From positions 868,001-932,000 of the forward strand of contig CAVVZB010000001.1 in NCBI GenBank assembly GCA_963752695.1: a DNA stretch of 64,000 nucleotides. Reading direction: 5' to 3'. Positions 49,413-57,636 of this stretch are shown here, piece after piece; the first letter of the stretch is position 1; each line of letters starts with the position of its first letter. The notes beneath the pieces are model-generated. The model searched no databases. It was not told the DNA's origin and saw only the letters and a program-made list of their open reading frames with translations. Both the position numbers and the translations under genes were made by a program. Origin of the DNA: Bog-113 sp963752695 (lineage in GTDB: Bacteria; Acidobacteriota; Terriglobia; Bryobacterales; Bryobacteraceae).

Positions 49413-51307
49413 CTAGTTCACCTTCCACAAGAGCCCAGCGCGGATAATGCGCGGGTCGCCGATCGTGGCTGTGGGCGTGTACCCGGTGTAAAACGTGCGA
49501 TCCAGCAAATTGGTAATTTCCAGCGAGGCTGCCAGGCGGGGCACAATCTGCTCTCGCACGAGGAACTGCACGACCGCGAACCCGGGCAGCAGGAATCGAT
49601 TCTGATCGTCATCGAACTGCGACGAAGAACTCCGTACGCTGGCCGATGCCAAGGTCCGTTGATGGGCCCACGTCAGGGTTGCAGAGCCTTGACTTCGCGG
49701 CACTTGAGGCACGCGCAATCCGGTTACGTAGCGCGAGTCGGCGAAAAGATAGCCAGCGCGGCCGGTGAACTCGCGCCAACGGTGATCCAGACTAACTTCC
49801 ACCCCACGGCCCAGCGCATTGCCTGCGTTTTCGCGTTCACGTGTAATGGAATTTTTGGTGCTGTTCAACGTTACGTTAGTCACCAGACCATGCAAACTGT
49901 TGCGGAACGCGGTCACGCGCAGTGCTCCGTTTTCGGTCACATAGTCGGCGCCGGCCTCAGCCCCGAACAGCGTCTCCGGCTGCAGTTGCGGATTCGGCAG
50001 CGTGTCGGTATTGCCCACGCGGAACTCTCGATACAGTTCGTTCAAAGTTGGTGAACGGAACGCCCGATAGACGCTTCCGCGGGCACGCCACCGGTTTTTC
50101 CCCGCGACAAATCCGCCGCTTGGGCTGAAGAATTGATGCCCATCGAAACCGGTAAACTGATGTCGCGCTCCGGCGAAGAACTGAACGGGTCCCGCTGTCA
50201 AATTACCCTGGAGAAATTCCCCATGTTCCAGGATTGAGCCGCCCGCGACGCGAACGTTTTTAGCGGAGAAACGATCCGTACTGAACCCTCGGTCCTGCTC
50301 GGCGTCGGCTCCCGCAGCCAATCCGAAACGCGCCGCGGTGTGCGTGTAGATGGCCGCGCCGCCTAGCGAACTCTCCGGCACCGTTTGTGTCGAAACCAGC
50401 CGTTCCGTGTTCCTACCGGGCGATATCGACGAATAGTCGCTATGGAATTGGCCCGTGGTCCCGAATCCCGTCACTGCCGCACTATTGTGCGCGCCTTGAT
50501 AGAGGTAGCGCAGAGCCCCGGTACCCACCGCGGTCGAGTTGTGCGTGATATACGTTCCGTTCCCGCGCTCTTCTACTACGGAATTTACCCACGCGTAGAC
50601 GCGGTGAGGACCGTTGAACCAGTCCAATCGAATGTCGTCATTCACAAAGCGGACATTCGCGCGGCGATCGATCGCGCCCCTGAGGTCGCCTGGAACGACG
50701 TAGTAGCCATCAGTCGTGAACCCTCGGCCCCCGAGCGTGATTGCGAAATTGCGAAACGCCTCCGTGTAACCGGCGAACACATCGTAGGTGTTTTGGGTAC
50801 CAGCTTCAGCGCCTGCGGAAACATGCCGCTGCCGGGGTTCGACCGGGAAAATGTTAATGGCGCCGCCCATGGCCAGATTTCCGAAGACACTGGTCGATGC
50901 ACCTCGAGATACTTCCACCCGCGCGAGATCTTCGGGCGCAAATCGCGTCCAATACACCCAGCCGCCGAATGGATCGTTGAAAGGAACGCCATCAAACAGC
51001 ACCAGGGTCCGCGAAGCGCCTGACGATCCGATTCCGCGCAACGAAATTCCCTGCGTCGTGGGGTTCGCAATCTCGCTCGAAGTCCGCCGAAACAAGCTGA
51101 ATCCGGGAACCTGCCGCAGCCGGTCGTCCAATCCGACACCGGGCGTTTCGCTCAATTGCTCTTGCGATACCGTGCTGATGTTTGCGGGAGACTCCGTCGC
51201 GACGTGCTCGTTCACGGTTATGGAGGTCTGAATTACCGGTAGTTCGGGGGGGAACCAGCGGACGGAGCCGCAGGTGTCTGCGCGTTCGCGGACATTCCCA
51301 ACAACAT
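49413..51307 (-). CDS. TonB-dependent receptor, signal peptide out of frame
   Basis: The intact frame (49413-51215) gives 600 residues of plug and barrel. The plug has GLDDRLRQVPGFSLFRRTSS, QGISLRGIGSSGASRTLVLF and RVEVSRGASTSVFGNLAMGG. The barrel follows and ends in FYTGYTPTATIGDPRII and LLWKVN. A signal peptide (MLLGMSANAQTPAAPSAG, from ATG 51307) is encoded upstream in another frame. The two frames meet at a G7 tract (C7 on the coding strand, 51246-51252). One more C would join them as SPPELPVIQTSITVNEHV. As written, an internal GTG at 51215 would make a protein without a signal. The ligand is unknown. Confidence 0.82.
51246..51252. repeat. G7 homopolymer at the TonB receptor frameshift
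   Basis: Seven G residues on the plus strand break the receptor reading frame between signal peptide and plug. Eight would restore it. Such tracts slip during replication and are a common basis for phase variation, and also a common sequencing error. Confidence 0.6.
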
Positions 51308-51472
51308 GGCGATCACCAACGAATATAGGTTGTTTGTCAACGTGATGTCAGGATATCCCAATCGCCGCCGGGCACTGGGCGATATTCAGCGAGCAAGCGC
51401 TCTAGCCTGTGCCGGGTAAACATCACCTGCATACCATCCGAAACGCTTGCGGAAAGTGCTCCGCGTGGGATA

Positions 51473-52783
51473 ATGAGGGTCATGCAATTGAAGTACTTGC
51501 TGCACGCGGGCGTGGTCTCAGCATGCTTGTGCAGCCCCGTTCTGCTCTCGGCCGCAGATGCTAACACCCCGGTCACCGTCGATCTTCACACCCGCATCGT
51601 TGAAGAAATTGTCGCGAAGGTGAATGGCGAGATCATCACTCAGAGCGAACTTGAGCATCAGCGCGAGTTGATTTCCGCCGAGTTGAAGAAACAAAATCCA
51701 ACGCTTTCCGATTCGGCTCTTGACGCCGAAGTGAAGAAAAAGCAGGCCGACGCTTTGCGCGACCAGATCGATCAGCTGTTATTAGTCCAGCAAGCCAAGG
51801 ATCTGAACATCAACGTCGACCCCGAAATCACGCGCCGCATGGCCGGCATTCAGGCCGATAGCAAATTGGCCGATCCCGAGGCTTTCCACAAATGGGTGCA
51901 GGACCAGGCCGGGATACCGTTTGAAGATTTCCGCAGCCAGATGAAGAATCAGATGTTGACCCAAAGGGTCATCAGCCAGGAAGTCGCTTACAAAATCCAA
52001 ATGCCGCAGTCCGAGCTCAAGGACTACTACGAAAAGCACAAGACCGAGTTCGTGCGGCAGGAACAGGTGTTCCTTCGCGAGATCCTGATTGCGTTCAAGA
52101 GCAATTCGGATGCTGACGTTGCCGCGGCTGAAAAAAAGGCCAAGGAATTGGTTGCCCGTGCCCGCAAAGGCGAGAAATTTCCAGAGTTGGCGCGATCCTA
52201 CTCCGACGCGGCTACCGCTCCGGAAGAGGGGCAGTTGCCGCCCTACAAGCGAGGCGATCTGCGAAAAGAGATCGAAGACGTAGTTTTCAAAGCCAATCGC
52301 GGCTTCGTCACCGATCCCATCCGGACCAACTCCGGGTATGTCTTTTTCAAAGTAGAAGAGCGCTATGAGGCGGGTCAGGCTTCCTATGAAGACGTGAAGA
52401 ACGAAGTCATGGAGAAGCTTTACGCTCCGAAAATGCAGCCCGAGATTCGTAAATATCTCACGCAGTTGCGGAAAGACGCGTTTATCGAAATACGTGGCGG
52501 GTATGTGGATAGCGGGGCAGCTCCGGGCAAGGATACGGCCTGGAAAGATCCGGCCACGCTGAAGCCACAGACCACGACCAAGGAAGAAGTGGCGGCGCGC
52601 CGGCGGAAACGTATCCTCGGGGTGATTCCTCGAAGCAGCGCGAAGGTCAGTTCTTCCGATCCCGGCGCCGCCCCCAGAATGCCGGAAACCCCCACAGCGA
52701 GTCCCGCTCCTGCCGCCGGATCGAGCTCCAGTTCGAGCTCGTCATCCTCATCGGCTGCTCCGCAACCTGCGCCAAAACCATGA
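51473..52783 (+). CDS. SurA-like periplasmic peptidyl-prolyl isomerase
   Basis: 436 residues with a signal peptide (KYLLHAGVVSACLCSPVLLS). The start may be the ATG at 51473 or the ATG at 51482, which has GAGGG just upstream. The SurA N-terminal domain reads EEIVAKVNGEIITQSELEHQ; a parvulin-like domain follows (REILIAFKSN, KGEKFPELARSYSDAATAPE, then DPIRTNSGYVFFKVEERYE). The C-terminus is unusual: about 90 residues rich in Lys/Arg, then Pro/Ala and an 11-Ser run. SurA helps fold outer-membrane proteins. It overlaps the next gene by 4 bp. Confidence 0.9.
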   Translation: MRVMQLKYLLHAGVVSACLCSPVLLSAADANTPVTVDLHTRIVEEIVAKVNGEIITQSELEHQRELISAELKKQNPTLSDSALDAEVKKKQADALRDQIDQLLLVQQAKDLNINVDPEITRRMAGIQADSKLADPEAFHKWVQDQAGIPFEDFRSQMKNQMLTQRVISQEVAYKIQMPQSELKDYYEKHKTEFVRQEQVFLREILIAFKSNSDADVAAAEKKAKELVARARKGEKFPELARSYSDAATAPEEGQLPPYKRGDLRKEIEDVVFKANRGFVTDPIRTNSGYVFFKVEERYEAGQASYEDVKNEVMEKLYAPKMQPEIRKYLTQLRKDAFIEIRGGYVDSGAAPGKDTAWKDPATLKPQTTTKEEVAARRRKRILGVIPRSSAKVSSSDPGAAPRMPETPTASPAPAAGSSSSSSSSSSSAAPQPAPKP

Positions 52784-53844
52784 AGCCGCTGTTCGTCAAT
52801 CAGCTCGAGCCCAACCAGAACATTACCGACTGCTTCCTGGTTCAGTCCAAAGAAATTCGCGAGAAGAAGACCGGAGAGCCCTATCTTTCGTTGATGCTGT
52901 CGGATAAATCCGGCCGTATCGACGCGAAGATGTGGGACAACGTCACGGAAGTGCTCGATTCCTTCGATCGGGATGACTTCGTCAAGGTGAAAGGGCTGGT
53001 GCAACTGCATCAGAACCGGCCGCAGCTAACCATTCACAAGATTCGCAAGGTTGAAGATCGCGACGTGGATTTTGGCGATTACTTCGCATGCTCCACACGC
53101 AACCCGGATGCGATGTGGCTCGAGCTCACGGAGATCGTTGCGGCAGTCATCAACCCTCACGTGCGGGCTCTTTTACAGGCATTCCTGGACGATCCGGAAA
53201 TCGCAGCGCGCTACCGTCGCGCCCCCGCTGCCAAGAGCATTCATCACGCCTACCTCGGCGGTTTACTGGAGCATGTGCTTTCCCTTTGCAATCTCAGCCG
53301 GGCCGTAGCTGCGCAATACCCACATATCGACCTTGACTTGCTGATTGCCGGGGCCGTGCTTCATGACGTCGGCAAGATTTACGAGCTTACGTTCGATCGC
53401 GGTTTCGGCTATTCGAATGACGGCCAGCTTCTCGGCCACATTCCAATGGCGTTTCGCATGATCGGGGACAAAACTTGCAAGCTTCCCGGATTTCCTGATG
53501 GCCTACGCACGCTGATCGAGCATATTGTGCTGAGCCACCACGGGCACTTGGAATTCGGTTCTCCGAAAGTTCCATTGTTCGCCGAAGCCATGCTGTTTCA
53601 CTACCTGGATGACCTCGATTCCAAGATGGAATGCATGCGCGCACTAGTGGACAATGACAAGCATGCACTAGGAGCATTCACGCCCTATAGTGGAGCCCTG
53701 GAACGCCCGGTATTGAAGAAAGATCACTTCCTAGGACAAGCTTCGATTTCGGTTCCGGCCGCTCGCCCCGCTACTCCGGTTCCGGTGGCGGCGAACGGCA
53801 GTTTGTTCGGATCCAAACTGCTCGACGCCCTCCGCGATAAGTAA
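52780..53844 (+). CDS. YhaM-like 3'-5' exoribonuclease (OB fold + HD domain)
   Basis: 354 residues. An N-terminal OB-fold covers about 1-95 (YLSLMLSDKSGRIDAKMWDN, FVKVKGLVQLHQNRPQLTIH). The HD phosphohydrolase domain follows with HHAYLGGLLEHVLSL, the HD pair in AGAVLHDVGKIYEL, LGHIPMAFRMI and HIVLSHHGHLEFGSP. This order is that of YhaM/CBF1 nucleases that degrade RNA and single-stranded DNA from the 3' end with Mn2+. The C-terminal 40 residues are Pro/Ala-rich. The start ATGA overlaps the chaperone stop and the end shares a base with waaF. Confidence 0.9.
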   Translation: MKPLFVNQLEPNQNITDCFLVQSKEIREKKTGEPYLSLMLSDKSGRIDAKMWDNVTEVLDSFDRDDFVKVKGLVQLHQNRPQLTIHKIRKVEDRDVDFGDYFACSTRNPDAMWLELTEIVAAVINPHVRALLQAFLDDPEIAARYRRAPAAKSIHHAYLGGLLEHVLSLCNLSRAVAAQYPHIDLDLLIAGAVLHDVGKIYELTFDRGFGYSNDGQLLGHIPMAFRMIGDKTCKLPGFPDGLRTLIEHIVLSHHGHLEFGSPKVPLFAEAMLFHYLDDLDSKMECMRALVDNDKHALGAFTPYSGALERPVLKKDHFLGQASISVPAARPATPVPVAANGSLFGSKLLDALRDK

Positions 53845-54890
53845 TGCATCCACCGGCCAGAATTCTGATCCGGGCCACGAACTGGATCGGCGACGCGGTG
53901 ATGTCACTACCGGCCGTGCGGTCCGTCCGCGAACGCTTTTCGAACGCTCACATCGCAGTGCTCGCGCGCCCATGGGTAGCTGATCTGTACGCCTCGGAAT
54001 CAGCGGTGGATCGGATTATTCCCTACATCTCTAGATCTGGGTTTGCCGGCCTGAAAAGCAAGCTCCGCGTTGCATCAGCTCTTCGTAATGAAGCCTTCGA
54101 TTGCGCGATTCTGCTGCAAAACGCCTTCGAAGCGGCGGCGATTGCGAAGCTGGCGGGAATTCCGCAGATCATCGGCTACAATCGCGACGGTCGCGGATGG
54201 CTCCTGTCGCAAGCCATCCCTGTGCCTGCAAAGGGAGAGATCCCGCCCCACGAACGTTTCTACTACCTGGAATTGCTCCGCCGCGCGGGGATACTTGAAA
54301 CTCTCCCTGAGTCTCCCGAGATTCGACTTTCGGGAATTTCGGGCCTTGCAGAACAAGGACGTGAGCGTATGGCCCGTTTGCCTCTGCCGATGCCTGTGAT
54401 CGGGCTAAGCCCAGGCGCCGCTTTTGGTCATGCGAAGCGGTGGCTTCCCGAACGTTTCGCGGATGCTGCCGAGTCCCTCGCCCGTGAACATCACGCCGGC
54501 GTGTGCCTGTTCGGCGCAGCGACCGAACACGCTTTATGCAAGGAAGTTGCCAGCCGGATCGGAAAGGATGTTGAGGTTTGCAATCTGGCCGGACAGACCT
54601 CACTGCGTGAATTCATGGAACTAGCCGCGGCCTGTTGCCTGTTTCTCACCAACGATTCGGGTTCCATGCATATTGCCTCTGCTCTCGGCGTGCCAACGGT
54701 GACAGTATTTGGCGCCACCGATCCGATCACTACCGGACCGACCGGCAATCGCGCCCGCATCATCCGCGAACCGGTCTCCTGTAGCCCCTGTTTGTTGCGA
54801 GAATGCCCGATCGATCATCGCTGCATGACCGGCGTCACCGTCGCACGGGTGATCACGACCGCTGACGAACTCCTCTCAACTGTTGGATGA
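53844..54890 (+). CDS. waaF: Heptosyltransferase II, WaaF-like
   Basis: 348 residues, GT9 family. It transfers L-glycero-D-manno-heptose to the LPS inner core. The N-terminus IRATNWIGDAVMSLPAVRSV is the classic WaaF signature (RxxNWIGD). IGLSPGAAFGHAKRWL and LTNDSGSMHIASALGVPTVT, then FGATDPITTGPTG, form the donor site. GVCLFGAATEH and SPCLLRECPIDHRCM are also usual, the latter a Cys-rich loop. The start shares an A with the stop of the previous gene (TAATG). Together with kdsA/kdsB it proves a heptose-containing core. Confidence 0.95.
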   Translation: MHPPARILIRATNWIGDAVMSLPAVRSVRERFSNAHIAVLARPWVADLYASESAVDRIIPYISRSGFAGLKSKLRVASALRNEAFDCAILLQNAFEAAAIAKLAGIPQIIGYNRDGRGWLLSQAIPVPAKGEIPPHERFYYLELLRRAGILETLPESPEIRLSGISGLAEQGRERMARLPLPMPVIGLSPGAAFGHAKRWLPERFADAAESLAREHHAGVCLFGAATEHALCKEVASRIGKDVEVCNLAGQTSLREFMELAAACCLFLTNDSGSMHIASALGVPTVTVFGATDPITTGPTGNRARIIREPVSCSPCLLRECPIDHRCMTGVTVARVITTADELLSTVG

Positions 54891-54902
54891 CACCCTGACC
54901 AG

Positions 54903-55313
54903 ATGGACACCCGGAACAAGATCATCTCGGTAGATCAAGCTTTAGCTTTGACCGGCAGACTCGGCGAGAGCCGCGCGCACTTCAGTATCGTTCTTGGTTA
55001 TTTCGATGTTTTGCAGCCCGGCATGCTGGTCGCACTTGACAACTTCGCTGCGTGTGGAACGACGCTGTTCGGGATAGTTCTGAGCGACCGCAAGTGTCTG
55101 CTCTCCAACCGGACGCGTGCGGAGTTGGCAGCCGCTTTGCGAGTGATAGACTACGTGATTCCGTTCGAGGAGGACCCTTCGGATTTAGTTCGAAGCCTGG
55201 CTCCCGCCGTTTGTCTCGACCAGCGGGACGCGCACGGTCTTAGTACGGGGAACTTAATCGCGCATGTCTTCCAACGGCACGGTCTCGAGCAGAAAGGAGG
55301 CAGCCTCCATTAG
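54903..55313 (+). CDS. Degenerate RfaE2/cytidylyltransferase-like protein
   Basis: 136 residues, a little short of the heptose-1-phosphate adenylyltransferase RfaE2. The fold pattern is recognisable: FSIVLGYFDVLQPGMLVALD corresponds to the family NGCFDLLHPGHVRYLEEA. However both His residues of the nucleotide-binding HxGH motif are gone (QPGM). Later FGIVLSDRKCLLSNRTRAEL and RVIDYVIPFEEDP keep the usual spacing. It lies between waaF and waaC, where a heptose enzyme would be expected, but it should be unable to transfer a nucleotide. Its end overlaps waaC by 50 bp. Confidence 0.7.
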   Translation: MDTRNKIISVDQALALTGRLGESRAHFSIVLGYFDVLQPGMLVALDNFAACGTTLFGIVLSDRKCLLSNRTRAELAAALRVIDYVIPFEEDPSDLVRSLAPAVCLDQRDAHGLSTGNLIAHVFQRHGLEQKGGSLH

Positions 55314-56280
55314 TTCCGGCATGCTCGTTGTACGGCTTGGCGCAATGGGAGATGTGCTGCACGCTCTCCCGGCAGCCGCGTCTTTGAAACACAGCTTCCC
55401 AACTGCTCCATTGACCTGGGTGGTGGAAAACACGTGGGCACCACTACTTCAGCAGAACTCGTTCATCGACCGGGTAATCTGCTTGGACCGCCGCCATCCG
55501 CGTACGTGGATCAATACCCTTCGTGAGCTTCGGGAGCAGCGTTTCTCGATTGCCATGGATCTGCAGGGCCTCCTGAAATCAGCCCTCACTGCCACCTTGG
55601 CCCGGCCCGAGCGGATTATCGGCTACGACCGCAGCCTGGTGCGCGAGCGCATGGCCGCGTGGTTCTATTCAAACCGGGTCTCCACTGCCGCCGCGCATAT
55701 CGTGGATCGGCACCTGGATATGGCGGCGGCCGCTGGTGCGGTCAACCTCCTGCGCTCGTTTCCGCTTCCAGCCGGTGTGGCCGAGGGTAGTCTGCCCGAG
55801 GAACCGTTCGTTCTCGCGAGCCCGTTCGCTGGCTGGAAGAGCAAACAATGGCCGTTGGAGTATTACGCCGAACTCGCACTCACGTTGCGGACCCGCTGGA
55901 ACTTGCCGCTGGTTTTGAATGGCCCGCCGAACGCACGAGAGAGTCTTCAAAAAGTCCCGAACACCTGGACGCATGTCAGTACGGTGGCCGGACTGATTCA
56001 CGCAACCCGCCGGTCCGTAGCCGTTGTCGGCGTCGATAGCGGTCCGATGCACCTCGCCGCTGCTTTGGGGAAGCCGGGAATCGCAATTTTCGGGCCCACC
56101 GACCCCGTGCGCAATGGACCGTACGGCGGGTCGTTACGCGTGCTGACCAGTGGCCGTACGCCGACACAATTCGTCCGCGGCGATTATGACCGTGGGGCGG
56201 CAATCGATCCAAGCATGCGCGAAGTCTCCCCCGGGCAGGTTCTCCAGGCGATGGAGCCGCTCCTCAGCGCCCGGTTCTGA
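55264..56280 (+). CDS. waaC: Heptosyltransferase I, WaaC-like
   Basis: 338 residues from ATG 55264; the region matching the family begins at ATG 55321 (MLVVRLGAMGDVLHALPA), so the first 19 residues are doubtful. An AAGGAGG ribosome site lies between the two candidates. GT9 features: RLGAMGDVLHALPA, AMDLQGLLKSALTATLA, FAGWKSKQWPLEYYAELALT, VGVDSGPMHLAAALGKPGIA and FGPTDPVRNGPYGG. WaaC adds the first heptose to Kdo. Although the family places it first, here it follows waaF and the degenerate RfaE2-like gene. Its end shares a base with the next gene. Confidence 0.92.
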   Translation: MSSNGTVSSRKEAASISSGMLVVRLGAMGDVLHALPAAASLKHSFPTAPLTWVVENTWAPLLQQNSFIDRVICLDRRHPRTWINTLRELREQRFSIAMDLQGLLKSALTATLARPERIIGYDRSLVRERMAAWFYSNRVSTAAAHIVDRHLDMAAAAGAVNLLRSFPLPAGVAEGSLPEEPFVLASPFAGWKSKQWPLEYYAELALTLRTRWNLPLVLNGPPNARESLQKVPNTWTHVSTVAGLIHATRRSVAVVGVDSGPMHLAAALGKPGIAIFGPTDPVRNGPYGGSLRVLTSGRTPTQFVRGDYDRGAAIDPSMREVSPGQVLQAMEPLLSARF

Positions 56281-56837
56281 TGGGCCGCCCCTGGTTTCCC
56301 AAGCCGTATGCTGACCGTGTCGCCCGTTTACGCGTTCCTTTTGGCTTTCTCCTGGCGTTTACCTTTGGTTGGCTTTCTCATCCGTCTGCCGGGTCTCTTC
56401 TGGCTGGCTTTCCCGTTTCGATCGCCGGTTTAGCTTTACGGGCGTGGGCTGCGGGACATCTCGCGAAAGACAGCGTGTTGGCGAGATCCGGCCCCTACCG
56501 GCACACCCGTAACCCTCTTTACATCGGCACTCTGCTGGTGGCCTGTGGGTTAGTTATCGCCAGCCGCAATCTTCTGCTGGCTGCCATCTTCGGCGCCATT
56601 TTTCTGTTAGTTTACCTGCCCGCAATCGAATTGGAAGAGCAGCACCTGCGCGAGCTATTTCCCGACTACCAGAATTTCGCCGCGAGCGTGCCCGCTCTTT
56701 GGCCGCGTTTCTTACCTTCCGCGAATAACGAGCGGCCATTCCAACCATCCCTTTATCTAAAGAATCGCGAGTATCAGGCATCACTCGGGTTCCTGGCGGG
56801 AGCCGCGTATCTGATCGGTAGACTTTGGCTGCGATGA
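56280..56837 (+). CDS. ICMT/PEMT-like membrane methyltransferase
   Basis: 185 residues with about four helices. The family motif is GPYRHTRNPLYIGTLLVACG, followed by IELEEQHLRELFPDYQNFAA, whose EEQ and FPDY residues bind S-adenosylmethionine in isoprenylcysteine and phospholipid methyltransferases. The substrate in bacteria is often unknown. Genes of this type near LPS genes may methylate a lipid. The start overlaps waaC by one base, and the stop overlaps the TrmJ-like start (ATGA). Confidence 0.85.
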   Translation: MGRPWFPKPYADRVARLRVPFGFLLAFTFGWLSHPSAGSLLAGFPVSIAGLALRAWAAGHLAKDSVLARSGPYRHTRNPLYIGTLLVACGLVIASRNLLLAAIFGAIFLLVYLPAIELEEQHLRELFPDYQNFAASVPALWPRFLPSANNERPFQPSLYLKNREYQASLGFLAGAAYLIGRLWLR

Positions 56838-57547
56838 ACCTTGCCGTCGTGCTCGTTTCGCCGCGAAATCCGCTGAATATCGGAGCCGCCGCGCGGGCCA
56901 TGAGCAACTTCGGATGTTCCGATCTCCGGGTGGTCAATCCCTACGAGAAAGCTTTCCGGGAAGCCGTGAGTGCGGTAGGCGGCGCACCGGTCCTTCGGAG
57001 CGCGCGCGTGTACGACGACCTCGGAAGCGCGCTGGCCGATTGTTCCATGGCCGTGGGCACCACCTCGATCGGGAATCGCGAACTCCAGCATCCTCTGCAC
57101 CGGCTGGAAGATGGTGGGCCGTTGCTGCTTAGTCACATGCTGGGCGAGAAAGCCGCCCTGCTCTTCGGTTCGGAAAAGTTTGGCCTCTCCAACGACGATC
57201 TGAGCTTCTGCAATTTCCTCATTCGCATTCCGACCGTTCCGGAAACGCCCTCAATGAACCTGGGTCAGTCGGTCGCGGTCTGTCTTTATGAGTTGGTTCG
57301 CAAGAATGCTACTCCGCTTGGCGTACCGCCCGTCCGAAAGCCAATCGCTGGGGCCGAAGCCGAGCAAATCACTCGAATGTTGCTGGAAACACTGGAAGTG
57401 TCCGGGTACACCAATCGAATCGTTGCTACTTCGACCGAACAGAAGGTGCGCCGGTTCCTGCGCCGGTGGCAACCCGACCGCGCGGATGGCCGCCTGGTAC
57501 TCGGAATCCTTCGGCAAGTACTTTGGAAGTTGAAAGCCGATTCGTAA
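56834..57547 (+). CDS. SPOUT RNA 2'-O-methyltransferase, TrmJ-like
   Basis: 237 residues from ATG 56834 (ATGA overlap). The SPOUT knot motifs are VLVSPRNPLNIGAAARAMSN (motif 1), ALLFGSEKFGLSNDDLSFCN with FLIRIPT (motif 2), and PSMNLGQSVAVCLYEL (motif 3). This pattern is that of TrmJ, which methylates the ribose of nucleotide 32 in tRNAs, rather than SpoU/TrmH. The C-terminal domain (RMLLETLEVSGYTN, RRFLRRWQ) matches the TrmJ extension. It ends the LPS-core operon. Confidence 0.9.
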   Translation: MNLAVVLVSPRNPLNIGAAARAMSNFGCSDLRVVNPYEKAFREAVSAVGGAPVLRSARVYDDLGSALADCSMAVGTTSIGNRELQHPLHRLEDGGPLLLSHMLGEKAALLFGSEKFGLSNDDLSFCNFLIRIPTVPETPSMNLGQSVAVCLYELVRKNATPLGVPPVRKPIAGAEAEQITRMLLETLEVSGYTNRIVATSTEQKVRRFLRRWQPDRADGRLVLGILRQVLWKLKADS

Positions 57548-57636
57548 CCCATCTCATCCACTTACAATAGATTACTCGTACAACTATCTTTCAGGATTAT
57601 ACTTGAATGGCTCCCAAACTCGTTTTAAAGGAACGT

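Noticed and set aside
55295..55307. GGAGGCAGCCTCC palindrome within waaC start region considered as a terminator
   Set aside because: It is a short palindrome without a U-tract inside a coupled operon; the AAGGAGG part is better explained as a ribosome site.
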